Of a stretch of DNA of 6,707 nt, positions 1-5,435 are shown one piece after another. The position numbers were made by a program, and so were the translations under genes. Every line of letters begins with the position of its first letter. Position 1 is the stretch's first letter. The notes beneath the pieces were generated by a model. That model was not told the DNA's origin and did not search any database. It saw only the letters and a program-made list of their open reading frames with translations. Location: assembly GCA_036518915.1 (NCBI GenBank), contig DATDME010000102.1, forward strand, positions 1 through 6,707, in the 5' to 3' direction. The stretch is from GCA-016699105 sp036518915. GTDB lineage: Bacteria; Patescibacteriota; Saccharimonadia; UBA4664.

Positions 1-1
1 G

Positions 2-1105
2 TACCGGCAGCAGGTCACCAACCTGGGCCACCATCTTGACGCCATTGAGCACTACACTGCCACCGCCGAAACTGCGGCCCAGGCGCGGCAGCTGCGCCCG
101 CGGGTGGCCGGCCTGCTCAGCGAGCAAAACCGCATCCTGGCACTCTACAGCTCGGGTGACGCCGCGGGGGCCACGGCCGCCATTGATGACGGCACCGAAA
201 CCGCCTACATGAGCGAAGTCGTCTCGCTGGCCGACGCCATTCAGCGGGGCGACATCGCCCAGCTTGAGGCCGACCAGCGCCGCATCAACTTGCTCGCCAA
301 GGCCTCGCGCGACGTTAGCCTGGCTTCGCTGGGCATCACCCTGCTGTTGGCCATACTGGTGTACTACCTATATCTCAAAGGCATCCAGTCGGAGCGGCGG
401 CTCGACCGGGCCAAGGATGAATTTGTGTCGCTGGCCAGCCACCAGCTGCGTACGCCGGCCACCGGCGTCAAATCCATCCTGGCTACCCTGGTGTCGGGCG
501 ACCTCGGCGAGCTGTCGCCGCGCCAGCTCCACTTTGCCCACAAAGCCTTGGAGTCAAACGACCGCGGCCTGGCCGTCATTGAAGAATTGCTCAACGTCGC
601 CAAAGCCGACGCCGGCCGCTTGGTGCTTAATCCCACCACCTTCGACGCCGCCGAGCTGGTGCGGGCCGTCGTGGCCGACCAGCAGGCCGGCTTGGCCGCC
701 AAACAGCTCAACCTGCAAGTTGACCTGCCGGCCCAGCCGGTAACCGTCACCGCCGATCACGAAAAACTCTACATGGCACTTGGCAATCTGCTCGATAACG
801 CTAGCAAATACACACCGGCCGGGGGTAGTGTAGAAGTAGGCCTGACGAACCGTCGTGGCTCTGTCCGCCTGGCGGTTGGCGATAATGGCTCCGGTATCGC
901 CAAAGCTGAGCTGCCGCTCATCTTCGATCGCTTTGGCCGCTCGGCCAGCGCCGAAAACGCCCACATTGAGGGCACCGGCCTCGGCCTCTACCTCGTCGGC
1001 CGGGTGGTTGAGCTCCACCGCGGCCGCATCAAGGTCACGTCCCGGTTAGGCAAGGGCACAAAGTTTGTTATGATTATTCCTAAACGAAAGTCAGTCAGCG
1101 TATGA
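2..1105 (+). CDS. Membrane sensor histidine kinase, 5' end outside window
   Basis: A membrane sensor kinase that would autophosphorylate on histidine and pass the phosphate to a receiver. The frame is open from the left edge, so the GTG at 104 is internal and the true start is upstream. Counting from nt 2, the visible residues are a helical sensor segment (about 1-105), one transmembrane helix (about 106-126, rich in Leu, Ile and Tyr), a HisKA dimerisation domain with SHQLRTP (phospho-acceptor His147, nt 440-442), and a HATPase domain with N box NLLDNASKYTP, G1 DNGSG (Asp294), F box FDRFG and G2 GTGLGL. All the ATP-binding motifs look intact. The preserved sensor part is helical with no recognisable PAS or GAF domain. 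The stop overlaps the next receiver gene (ATGA), so the two are probably translationally coupled and form a signalling pair. The input signal cannot be told from this. Confidence 0.95.
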   Translation, partial: YRQQVTNLGHHLDAIEHYTATAETAAQARQLRPRVAGLLSEQNRILALYSSGDAAGATAAIDDGTETAYMSEVVSLADAIQRGDIAQLEADQRRINLLAKASRDVSLASLGITLLLAILVYYLYLKGIQSERRLDRAKDEFVSLASHQLRTPATGVKSILATLVSGDLGELSPRQLHFAHKALESNDRGLAVIEELLNVAKADAGRLVLNPTTFDAAELVRAVVADQQAGLAAKQLNLQVDLPAQPVTVTADHEKLYMALGNLLDNASKYTPAGGSVEVGLTNRRGSVRLAVGDNGSGIAKAELPLIFDRFGRSASAENAHIEGTGLGLYLVGRVVELHRGRIKVTSRLGKGTKFVMIIPKRKSVSV

Positions 1106-1491
1106 GCAAGCCGCGGGTCCTCCTGGTTGAGGACGATGACATCATCCGGGAAGTATACGCGCTCAAGTTTGAGCTTGAGGGCTTTCCAGTCATGGCCGCC
1201 GAGCACGGTGCGGCCGCCCTTGAACTGCTCAAGCAGTTCAAGCCTGATATCATTTTGCTCGACCTCATGATGCCCGTCATGGGCGGCCTGGAATTCCTTG
1301 AGGCTCTCAAGGGCATGATCCCGCCCCAGGATTATCCGGCGATCATCGTTTTTTCTAATATTTCTGAGCCCGGCGAGATTGAAACCGCCATGAAGCTGGG
1401 CGTCGGTGCCTACTGGGTGAAGTCCGACTATACCCCCGAGCGCGTCACCGCTGAGTTGGCCAATTGGTGGGCTAGCCAGTCTCAGCGCTAG
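1102..1491 (+). CDS. Stand-alone response regulator receiver
   Basis: A single CheY-like receiver domain of 129 residues with no output domain. The acidic pocket is Glu10-Asp13, the phospho-acceptor is Asp54 in LLDLMMP, the switch Ser is Ser85 in VFSN, and the conserved Lys is Lys107 in YWVKSD. The start ATG overlaps the kinase stop codon (1102-1105), and I see no strong ribosome site of its own, so translation probably depends on coupling to the kinase. It is the likely phosphorylation partner of that kinase. Lacking a DNA-binding or enzymatic output, it must act by protein contact, as a phosphorelay intermediate, or as a phosphate sink; which one is not visible here. It resembles the receiver at 2932-3366, sharing a KFExEG motif after helix 1, so the two look like paralogues. 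Confidence 0.95.
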   Translation: MSKPRVLLVEDDDIIREVYALKFELEGFPVMAAEHGAAALELLKQFKPDIILLDLMMPVMGGLEFLEALKGMIPPQDYPAIIVFSNISEPGEIETAMKLGVGAYWVKSDYTPERVTAELANWWASQSQR

Positions 1492-1495
1492 CCCA
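1468..1495 (+). terminator. Hairpin at the end of the kinase-receiver operon
   Basis: A perfect 9-bp stem (1468-1476 with 1487-1495, loop of 10) spans the last codons and the TAG of the receiver gene. Only a short TTT follows, about 6 nt downstream, so it is a weak candidate intrinsic terminator; mRNA end protection is an alternative. Confidence 0.4.
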
Positions 1496-1521
1496 AAATG
1501 TTTCAGTTTATAAATTCAACA

Positions 1522-1551
1522 TTGACGCGCCCGCTCAGTGGGGTGTAGCAT
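1522..1551 (+). promoter_or_regulatory. Possible promoter for the structured RNA
   Basis: TTGACG (1522-1527), an 18-nt spacer and TAGCAT (1546-1551) resemble a housekeeping promoter, with A+T-rich DNA just upstream. Transcription would start near 1558, at the first strong stem of the non-coding region. The -10 match is only moderate (4 of 6). Confidence 0.4.
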
Positions 1552-2050
1552 GATGCAACCTTACGAGGTGTACCCAGGCAGACGCCGAAGGTTGCATTCA
1601 AAGTTTGAGTACAACCTCCGGCGCTTGTGCAAAAGTAAACTGTGTTTGCCGGCGTCGGCACGCCCCGCGGGAGGGAGCCCTGCATTAAAGTGCGGCTCGG
1701 TCCGTACAGGTGTGGCCGGCCATTCCGACTGGGCGTGCGTAAGTCCGCGCCTCGGCGCGGGGGTGGCCTACGGGCCACAGCCGGGTCGGTCACCCCTCGA
1801 CCGGCCCAAAAATGATGGGAAACCATCGGCCCGGAGACGTGGGTGAGTTCCACCAAAGAATTTCATCACCCACGTCTCCAGGGTCGGCCCACCATACTCT
1901 CGCCAGGGAGTCAGGCCAGTCAGCCGGTGTTTTTGCAAGTGGTGCCGTTTGGCGCCAAGCACCCGCTCCTGCCCTCGCCACGCCCTGCGCGGTTCGACTC
2001 CCGCTGAGCAAGCAGCTACTGCCACGATGGCAGGCTCAGCCTGTGGGAGC
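1552..2050 (+). ncRNA. Candidate structured RNA of unknown family
   Basis: No frame here gives a protein-like sequence, yet strong stems follow one another. They are 1553-1560 with 1590-1597 (8 bp); 1565-1573 with 1609-1618 (9 bp, one bulge); 1618-1624 with 1652-1658; 1675-1679 with 1694-1698; 1745-1750 with 1755-1760 (loop CTCG); 1763-1768 with 1773-1778 (loop TACG); 1783-1791 with 1799-1807; 1814-1818 with 1823-1827 (loop GAAA); 1833-1846 with 1866-1879 (14 bp perfect); 1941-1946 with 1951-1956; and 1998-2009 with 2034-2049 around an inner 6-bp hairpin. UNCG-like and GNRA loops on short helices are typical of folded RNA. A T-arm-like GGTTCGACTCC lies at 1991-2001. I looked for tmRNA (D-loop, tag ending in Ala, CCA end), RNase P (AGGAAAGTCC) and SRP RNA signatures and did not find them. 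It could be one long RNA or an RNA plus the folD leader. Strand is taken from the promoter and the T-arm. Confidence 0.5.
1828..1884 (+). repeat. Long perfect hairpin
   Basis: A 14-bp perfect stem (1833-1846 with 1866-1879) extends by about five more pairs (1828-1832 with 1881-1885 region) across one bulged A, closing a 19-nt loop. It is the strongest single helix in the window and has no T-run after it, so it is structural rather than a terminator. Confidence 0.85.
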
Positions 2051-2058
2051 GGGGGTTT
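1998..2058 (+). terminator. Composite stem followed by GGGGGTTTT
   Basis: CTCCC (1998-2002) and GCTGAGC (2003-2009) pair with GCTCAGC (2034-2040) and GGGAG (2045-2049), separated by a 4-nt bulge. Inside is CTGCCA (2019-2024) with TGGCAG (2028-2033). About 18 bp in all, then only four T. It may end the structured RNA or act as an attenuator before folD. It competes for bases with the T-arm-like motif. Confidence 0.35.
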
Positions 2059-2061
2059 TCC

Positions 2062-2090
2062 CCGGCCATAGCCTTTTAGGCTATGGCCGG
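2062..2090 (+). repeat. 12-bp perfect hairpin upstream of folD
   Basis: A perfect 12-bp stem (2062-2073 with 2079-2090) with loop TTTTA. No T-run follows. It lies about 60 nt before folD and is probably part of a structured 5' leader. Confidence 0.8.
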
Positions 2091-2108
2091 CCCGGGAGGA
2101 ACCTCCTC

Positions 2109-2153
2109 AGCCCTCCTCGTGAGGGCTTCTCTATGTCATACTACCAACCATGA
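2109..2153 (+). promoter_or_regulatory. folD translation leader: hairpin-masked RBS and hexapeptide ORF
   Basis: A 7-bp hairpin (2109-2115 with 2121-2127) holds GAGGG (2121-2125), the only Shine-Dalgarno-like site near folD. It stands 7 nt before an ATG at 2133 that opens a six-codon ORF, MSYYQP, whose TGA (2151-2153) overlaps the folD ATG at 2150. folD itself has no ribosome site at normal spacing. This suggests coupled or structure-controlled initiation; a leaderless or weak start is the alternative. Confidence 0.4.
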
Positions 2154-2935
2154 AACTGCTATCCGGCCGCGATATCGCGCTATTCATCAAAGAACGTCAC
2201 GCCCTCACGGTGGCGGGCCTGTCGGTGCCGCCGAAGCTGGCGATCATCCGCTCGGCCGATAATGAGGCCGCCGAGCGCTACCTGCGCGCCAAATCCGCCT
2301 ACGGTCACGACATCGGCGCCCAGGTAGACACCTACGTTGAGTCGGCCGGCACCATGCTTGATCGCATCGCCGCCCTCAACGCCGACCCCAGCGTCACCGG
2401 CATCATCATTCAGCTACCGGTGACTACGCCCGAGCTCACCGACGCCGCCCTGGCCGCCGTCGCTCCCGCCAAAGACGTGGACGGTCTTGGCCCCAATTCG
2501 CCCTATGAGGCTGGCACGCCCAAGGCCGTACTCTGGCTCCTGGCCGCGCATAATGTGGACATCGCCGGCCGCATCGCCGTGGTGGGGCAGGGGCGGCTCA
2601 TCGGCCGGCCGCTGGCCGACCGCCTCGAAGCCGCCGGCCACCACGTTACTCGCTGCGACATCCACACGCCCGACGTGGGCGCGGTCACCCGGGCATCCCA
2701 TATGGTCTTTAGCGCCACCGGCCAGCCCCACCTCATTAAATCCCAGATGATCATGCCCGGCACGGTCTGCGTGGATGCCGGCTCACCCGCGCCCGAATTC
2801 GACCCCGCCGTTTACCAGCGCGACGACGTCATCATCACGCCCAACCCCGGCGGCGTCGGCCCCATGACTGTCGTCAGTCTATTTGATAACCTATTAATTG
2901 CCGCGCAGCAAGCCGCCGCCCAACCGCGTCGCTAA
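2150..2935 (+). CDS. folD: Bifunctional methylenetetrahydrofolate dehydrogenase/cyclohydrolase FolD
   Basis: FolD interconverts 5,10-methylene-, 5,10-methenyl- and 10-formyl-tetrahydrofolate using NADP or NAD, supplying one-carbon units for purines and formyl-Met-tRNA in the cytosol. Visible landmarks are catalytic Tyr44 and Lys48 in YLRAK, IQLP (87-90), KDVDGL (108-113), the nucleotide-binding loop VVGQGRLIGRP, and the C-terminal signature PNPGGVGPMT. The length is 261 residues, somewhat short of the 280-290 usual in other bacteria. The loop GQGRLIG replaces the GRSxxVG common in Proteobacteria and Firmicutes; I associate this form with Patescibacteria, from memory. The ATG at 2150 is chosen because the family N-terminus begins here and the ATGA overlap with the leader ORF fits. 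Its stop overlaps the convergent receiver gene. Confidence 0.95.
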   Translation: MKLLSGRDIALFIKERHALTVAGLSVPPKLAIIRSADNEAAERYLRAKSAYGHDIGAQVDTYVESAGTMLDRIAALNADPSVTGIIIQLPVTTPELTDAALAAVAPAKDVDGLGPNSPYEAGTPKAVLWLLAAHNVDIAGRIAVVGQGRLIGRPLADRLEAAGHHVTRCDIHTPDVGAVTRASHMVFSATGQPHLIKSQMIMPGTVCVDAGSPAPEFDPAVYQRDDVIITPNPGGVGPMTVVSLFDNLLIAAQQAAAQPRR

Positions 2936-2941
2936 GCGACG
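2927..2941. repeat. Palindromic hairpin centred on two opposing stop codons
   Basis: CGTCGC (2927-2932) pairs with GCGACG (2936-2941) around a TAA loop. The loop is the folD stop, and the TAG of the opposite-strand receiver overlaps it. It could slow transcription from both sides, but there is no T-run on either strand. Confidence 0.6.
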
Positions 2942-3366
2942 GGTGAAGTGGGCGCTGGGCCGGCCGAGCCGCCCGTGTCTGCCGTGCTCTTGCCCAGTAG
3001 CGCCTTCACTCGTTCGGCCACCTGCTTGGGGGTCATTTCGGCTTTCACGATGTAATCATCCGCCGCCATCTTATAGACTTTGGTGGCGGTTTCGGTGTCG
3101 CCCATGTTGGTGAGTACCACCACTTTGGTTTGGCGGCCGCCGGGCTGGTTGCGTAGTTTGCTCAACATGTCCAAACCGTTCATGTTGGGCATCATCAAAT
3201 CGAGCAGCACAATATCGGGCTGGAAATTTGTTAATAATTCCAAACCGGCCACGCCGTCTTGGGCCGTGGCCACTTCGTAACCTTCGTTCTCAAACTTGGT
3301 CCGGTACATCTGTACAATCGCGATATCGTCTTCGATGATGGCGACTTTGACTTTATTTGCGCTCAT
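2932..3366 (-). CDS. Stand-alone response regulator receiver, second copy
   Basis: A CheY-like receiver of 144 residues from the ATG at 3366. The acidic pocket is Glu12-Asp14, the phospho-acceptor Asp56 in LLDLMMP, the switch Thr86 in VLTN, and the conserved Lys108 in YIVKAE. After the domain come about 20 residues rich in Gly, Ser, Pro and Ala with no recognisable fold, probably a flexible tail. There is no output domain. The frame extends to a GTG at 3387, but a promoter-like pair places the transcript start on the ATG at 3366, so I prefer a leaderless start there. It is similar to the receiver at 1102-1491, especially the KFENEGY and PDIVLLDLMMP stretches. No kinase gene sits beside it on this strand, so its partner could be the kinase at the left edge or one elsewhere. 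Confidence 0.93.
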   Translation of the reverse strand: MSANKVKVAIIEDDIAIVQMYRTKFENEGYEVATAQDGVAGLELLTNFQPDIVLLDLMMPNMNGLDMLSKLRNQPGGRQTKVVVLTNMGDTETATKVYKMAADDYIVKAEMTPKQVAERVKALLGKSTADTGGSAGPAPTSPVA

Positions 3367-3372
3367 GGTTTC

Positions 3373-3402
3373 AGTGTACGACGCCACGGATCATCCGCGC
3401 AA
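3373..3402 (-). promoter_or_regulatory. Promoter giving a leaderless receiver mRNA
   Basis: On the minus strand, TTGCGC (3402-3397), an 18-nt spacer and TACACT (3378-3373) are followed by exactly six bases and then the ATG at 3366. That is the spacing expected if transcription starts on the A of the start codon. No ribosome site precedes this ATG. Confidence 0.4.
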
Positions 3403-3411
3403 GCTATCGCA

Positions 3412-3434
3412 TAAAAATGACCCACGTTCGGGTC
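3412..3434 (-). terminator. Intrinsic terminator after the Nudix gene
   Basis: On the minus strand GACCC (3434-3430) and GGGTC (3423-3419) form a 5-bp stem with a 6-nt loop, followed by A and five T (3417-3413). It begins within the Nudix gene's TAG stop and would separate that gene from the receiver downstream. Confidence 0.55.
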
Positions 3435-3832
3435 TATACCAGGTGGACCAGATGGACTTGAGCGAACCGCCGCGCGCCGTCGTATATACCGGCGCAGCGT
3501 AGAATCTCGTCCCGCGTCAGCCACTGGGCATCATACTCTTCTTCCAGCTCGTACGGCGAAAGCTCAGTTTCGCTGGCTTCCAGTACAAAACTCAGCGGCG
3601 CGTCCGTCAGCGGCGCCAGGCCGTCAATGTGCTTGGCCCGCACGCCGGCTGCTTCCGTCACCTGCCGCAACACCGTTTCGTGCGGCGCTTCGTGCTCCGC
3701 CGCCCAGCCGCCAGCGGGCAACCATTTGTCCAGCTGTGCATGGTAGCACATGAGTAGTTTTGTGCGGTCTTCATTGACGACGTAGGCGGTTACCATGATG
3801 TATTCAGCTTGGGGAGGGTTGTGAGCCTGCAA
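3434..3832 (-). CDS. Nudix-fold protein with degenerate Nudix box
   Basis: A 132-residue single Nudix domain. Active family members hydrolyse nucleoside diphosphates linked to another moiety, using metals held by GX5EX7REUXEEXGU. Here the box starts at GGWAAEHE and continues to LRQVTEAAG: the Gly, first Glu, Arg, third Glu and last Gly are kept, but RE has become RQ and EE has become EA. By alignment with MutT these are Glu53 and Glu57, both metal ligands. The fold seems otherwise intact, with strand VTAYVV, the KWLPAGGW approach to the box, and the late EEYDAQWLTRDEI segment. It may be inactive, altered in mechanism, or a binding protein. The start is a TTG at 3832 backed by AGGAG nine bases upstream; an ATG at 3796 lacks a ribosome site. 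A terminator follows, so it may be a single-gene unit. Confidence 0.85.
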   Translation of the reverse strand: MQAHNPPQAEYIMVTAYVVNEDRTKLLMCYHAQLDKWLPAGGWAAEHEAPHETVLRQVTEAAGVRAKHIDGLAPLTDAPLSFVLEASETELSPYELEEEYDAQWLTRDEILRCAGIYDGARRFAQVHLVHLV

Positions 3833-3841
3833 GCCGGCCGG

Positions 3842-3846
3842 CTCCT
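3842..3846 (-). promoter_or_regulatory. Ribosome binding site supporting a TTG start
   Basis: AGGAG on the minus strand, nine bases before the TTG at 3832. It favours TTG over the ATG at 3796, which has no such site. Confidence 0.5.
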
Positions 3847-4064
3847 GTTATCAAGTTAGTTTTGCTGGCGGGACGAGCCCAGGCCCAGACAATGAAATCA
3901 CGCGACTTCGGGGTTAGCGTCATCGCGTGCTCAAGTGGGCACAGGTGATGTAGATTATGCGGCCATAGTGGTTAGGTTACCTCTCGCTCAGATTGGGAGT
4001 TATTGATTCCTTGACATGCACAAAAGGGAATGTTGCACATTTCATATTCATCATAATGCAATAG
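3847..4064. other. Intergenic stretch between the Nudix and methyltransferase genes
   Basis: No convincing gene. It contains a 7-bp inverted repeat (3899-3905 with 3923-3929, spacer 17). Composition moves from G+C rich to A+T rich near 4000. Short open frames run from here into the methyltransferase gene but look like shadows of it. Confidence 0.6.
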
Positions 4065-4096
4065 AAAAAATGATGCAAGCCAAATATGCATCATCT
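4065..4096 (-). terminator. Intrinsic terminator of the methyltransferase gene
   Basis: An 8-bp perfect stem (4070-4077 with 4087-4094, 9-nt loop). Read on the minus strand it is followed by a run of six T (4070-4065). It lies about 30 nt past the TAG/TGA end of the methyltransferase gene. On the plus strand CTTTT follows, so it could work in both directions. Confidence 0.75.
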
Positions 4097-5400
4097 TTTG
4101 AAGACTACCTTGTGAAATCTGCCAAGTTAGTCGGATTCGGTTTGCAAGCGCGAGATCGACAGCATGTACTCCATGTCGTCGGTTTGACTGATCTGCAGGG
4201 GATAAAAACCACTCCCTATCAGCTGCTCGACAACCTGGACGGAGTTTTGCTGCCATGACCGCCATAGCAGGATGGTATCCCCTTTTTCAAGGTGGACCGA
4301 GCGTACACCTTCTCCAAGCTTAAAGTCCACCCGAAGTGCCATCAGTAAGCGTACTTGAATGTAGCGTTGATGTTTGACCGTGTCATAGCCCATCTCAACG
4401 TTGTAGAACGCGGGATCAACATTCAGCAAGTCCAGCACTAAACGGTCATTCATTGATAGTGACGACTCGCCAGGCGTCACGCTGAAGTCAAAGAAGCGGC
4501 GGCTCTGAGCGGTATCTAATTTGCGGGCCAGCACAAAAATGTCATTGCGGCCCATGCTGTCGTGAATAATCTGCAGGACACCGTTGGGATTACGGAAGTT
4601 GCTGATAGTGCCGCCCAAAAACAGCACGATGTTCATGGTCTTGCCGGCCTGCTCACCAATGTAAGCCGGAGCTAGCAAGTGGTTGAAGCGCGCCTGAGTA
4701 AGATCCGCGAGATAACCCTCGAACGTCACCGCATCGCCAAACCAAGACGTAATATTCTGACGAGCAACTTCCAGCATGTCGGGGCTGAGGTCAATACCCA
4801 CGTACTTGCCCAGGATGCCTTTGTTAATGAGGCGGGCCATTAAATCCTTAACTGGCAGAGCGTTACCCGGCCCTAGGTCAATCACGTTAACGCGGTCGTA
4901 TTTGGCGACCAGGCCGTCGAGATAATCGTCATTGAGCTCGAAGAGCTTAACGGTACGCTTGAGTAGGTTAGGCGCATCATTTTCGTACATGCGCACCGCG
5001 TAATCGCTCCAATATTTAGCGCCGCTGTCAAAGTAGCCGTATTGAGAAGGAATCTCATGGTTAATGTCTAAGTTTGATGCGATGTCGTTAACTTGCTCAG
5101 CAGTAAAAAGCTCGTAAAACTTTGCTGATGGCGTAATAACGCGCGAGGTGCGGCTATTGCGGTATTTTTTGCGTTCGTCAACTAACCGCTCCAAGATCGC
5201 GACGTTATAAGCGGTATTCGAAATATAAAAACGCTCACCGACTTTGGTGAGCTCCAAACCGAGCTTTCCGCGCTGGGTAGCCTTGATCCAATTAAGAACG
5301 GTGTTCAGGGCGACGCGGTAGGTGCTCGTCAGCTCGCTATTTTTAAAGTAATTGGAAATGACTTTAGTCCAGATATGATTTAAACAATATGATGCATATT
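4083..5400. repeat. 12-bp inverted repeat flanking the methyltransferase gene
   Basis: AATATGCATCAT at 4083-4094 is the exact reverse complement of ATGATGCATATT at 5389-5400. The left copy lies in the terminator stem and the right copy overlaps the -10 element. I see no target duplication or transposase. Confidence 0.5.
4127..5359 (-). CDS. HTH-fused EgtD-like SAM methyltransferase, start codon uncertain
   Basis: The first canonical start is a TTG at 5257 (376 residues), but the same frame stays open upstream to a TAA at 5401-5399, and those codons look coding. From an ATT at 5359 they read NSELTSTYRVALNTVLNWIK, an excisionase/MerR-type helix-turn-helix, running into a wing (KVGERFYI) that lies past the TTG. 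The protein would have about 410 residues: HTH about 5-50, a helical linker, then a Rossmann methyltransferase with DLGPGNA (about 161-167), acidic Asp190 in GIDLSPDML, and FLGGTISNF, which resembles the LGGTxxNF region of the EgtD/Methyltransf_33 family (EgtD trimethylates histidine). The substrate is unknown. No ATG, GTG or TTG precedes the HTH, so it uses a rare start such as ATT, or the 5' end is damaged. The lower G+C content suggests transfer. Confidence 0.75.
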   Translation of the reverse strand: MSNYFKNSELTSTYRVALNTVLNWIKATQRGKLGLELTKVGERFYISNTAYNVAILERLVDERKKYRNSRTSRVITPSAKFYELFTAEQVNDIASNLDINHEIPSQYGYFDSGAKYWSDYAVRMYENDAPNLLKRTVKLFELNDDYLDGLVAKYDRVNVIDLGPGNALPVKDLMARLINKGILGKYVGIDLSPDMLEVARQNITSWFGDAVTFEGYLADLTQARFNHLLAPAYIGEQAGKTMNIVLFLGGTISNFRNPNGVLQIIHDSMGRNDIFVLARKLDTAQSRRFFDFSVTPGESSLSMNDRLVLDLLNVDPAFYNVEMGYDTVKHQRYIQVRLLMALRVDFKLGEGVRSVHLEKGDTILLWRSWQQNSVQVVEQLIGSGFYPLQISQTDDMEYMLSISRLQTESD

Positions 5401-5425
5401 ATACATGCAACATGAAAAAAGTCCA
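5398..5425 (-). promoter_or_regulatory. Promoter for the methyltransferase gene
   Basis: On the minus strand TGGACT (5425-5420), a 16-nt spacer and a perfect TATAAT (5403-5398). The transcript would begin near 5391, about 32 nt before the ATT at 5359. This supports expression of the HTH-coding part. Confidence 0.6.
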
Positions 5426-5435
5426 TAGCTGAAGT

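Noticed and set aside
104..106. GTG as the start of the histidine kinase
   Set aside because: The same frame is open back to the left edge and encodes sensor-like helix, so the gene begins outside the window.
554..1018. Antisense open frames within the kinase, folD and plsC genes
   Set aside because: Typical shadows in G+C-rich genes; no family features and no initiation signals.
1640..1687. tmRNA tag peptide after AAAAGTAAACTG
   Set aside because: The sequence before it resembles the pre-tag region of some tmRNAs, but the frames give Arg-rich peptides or no stop, and none ends in Ala-Ala; the D-loop and CCA are also missing.
1735..1751. RNase P conserved region I (AAGTCCGCGC)
   Set aside because: It lacks the preceding GAGGA, and the other conserved RNase P blocks are not found nearby.
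1538..1846. 102-codon open frame on the plus strand
   Set aside because: Composition is Arg/Gly/Pro-rich with no family resemblance, and the DNA is filled with hairpins; opposite-strand frames in the same place are no better.
3959..4015. tRNA-Glu-like fragment (GCGGCCATAGTGGTTAG)
   Set aside because: The 5' half recalls a tRNA acceptor and D-arm, but there is no T-loop and no matching 3' acceptor strand; at most a remnant.
3972..4265. Short open frames on both strands at the 3' end of the methyltransferase gene
   Set aside because: They lie out of frame over the methyltransferase coding end and its terminator and have no promoter or protein-like pattern.
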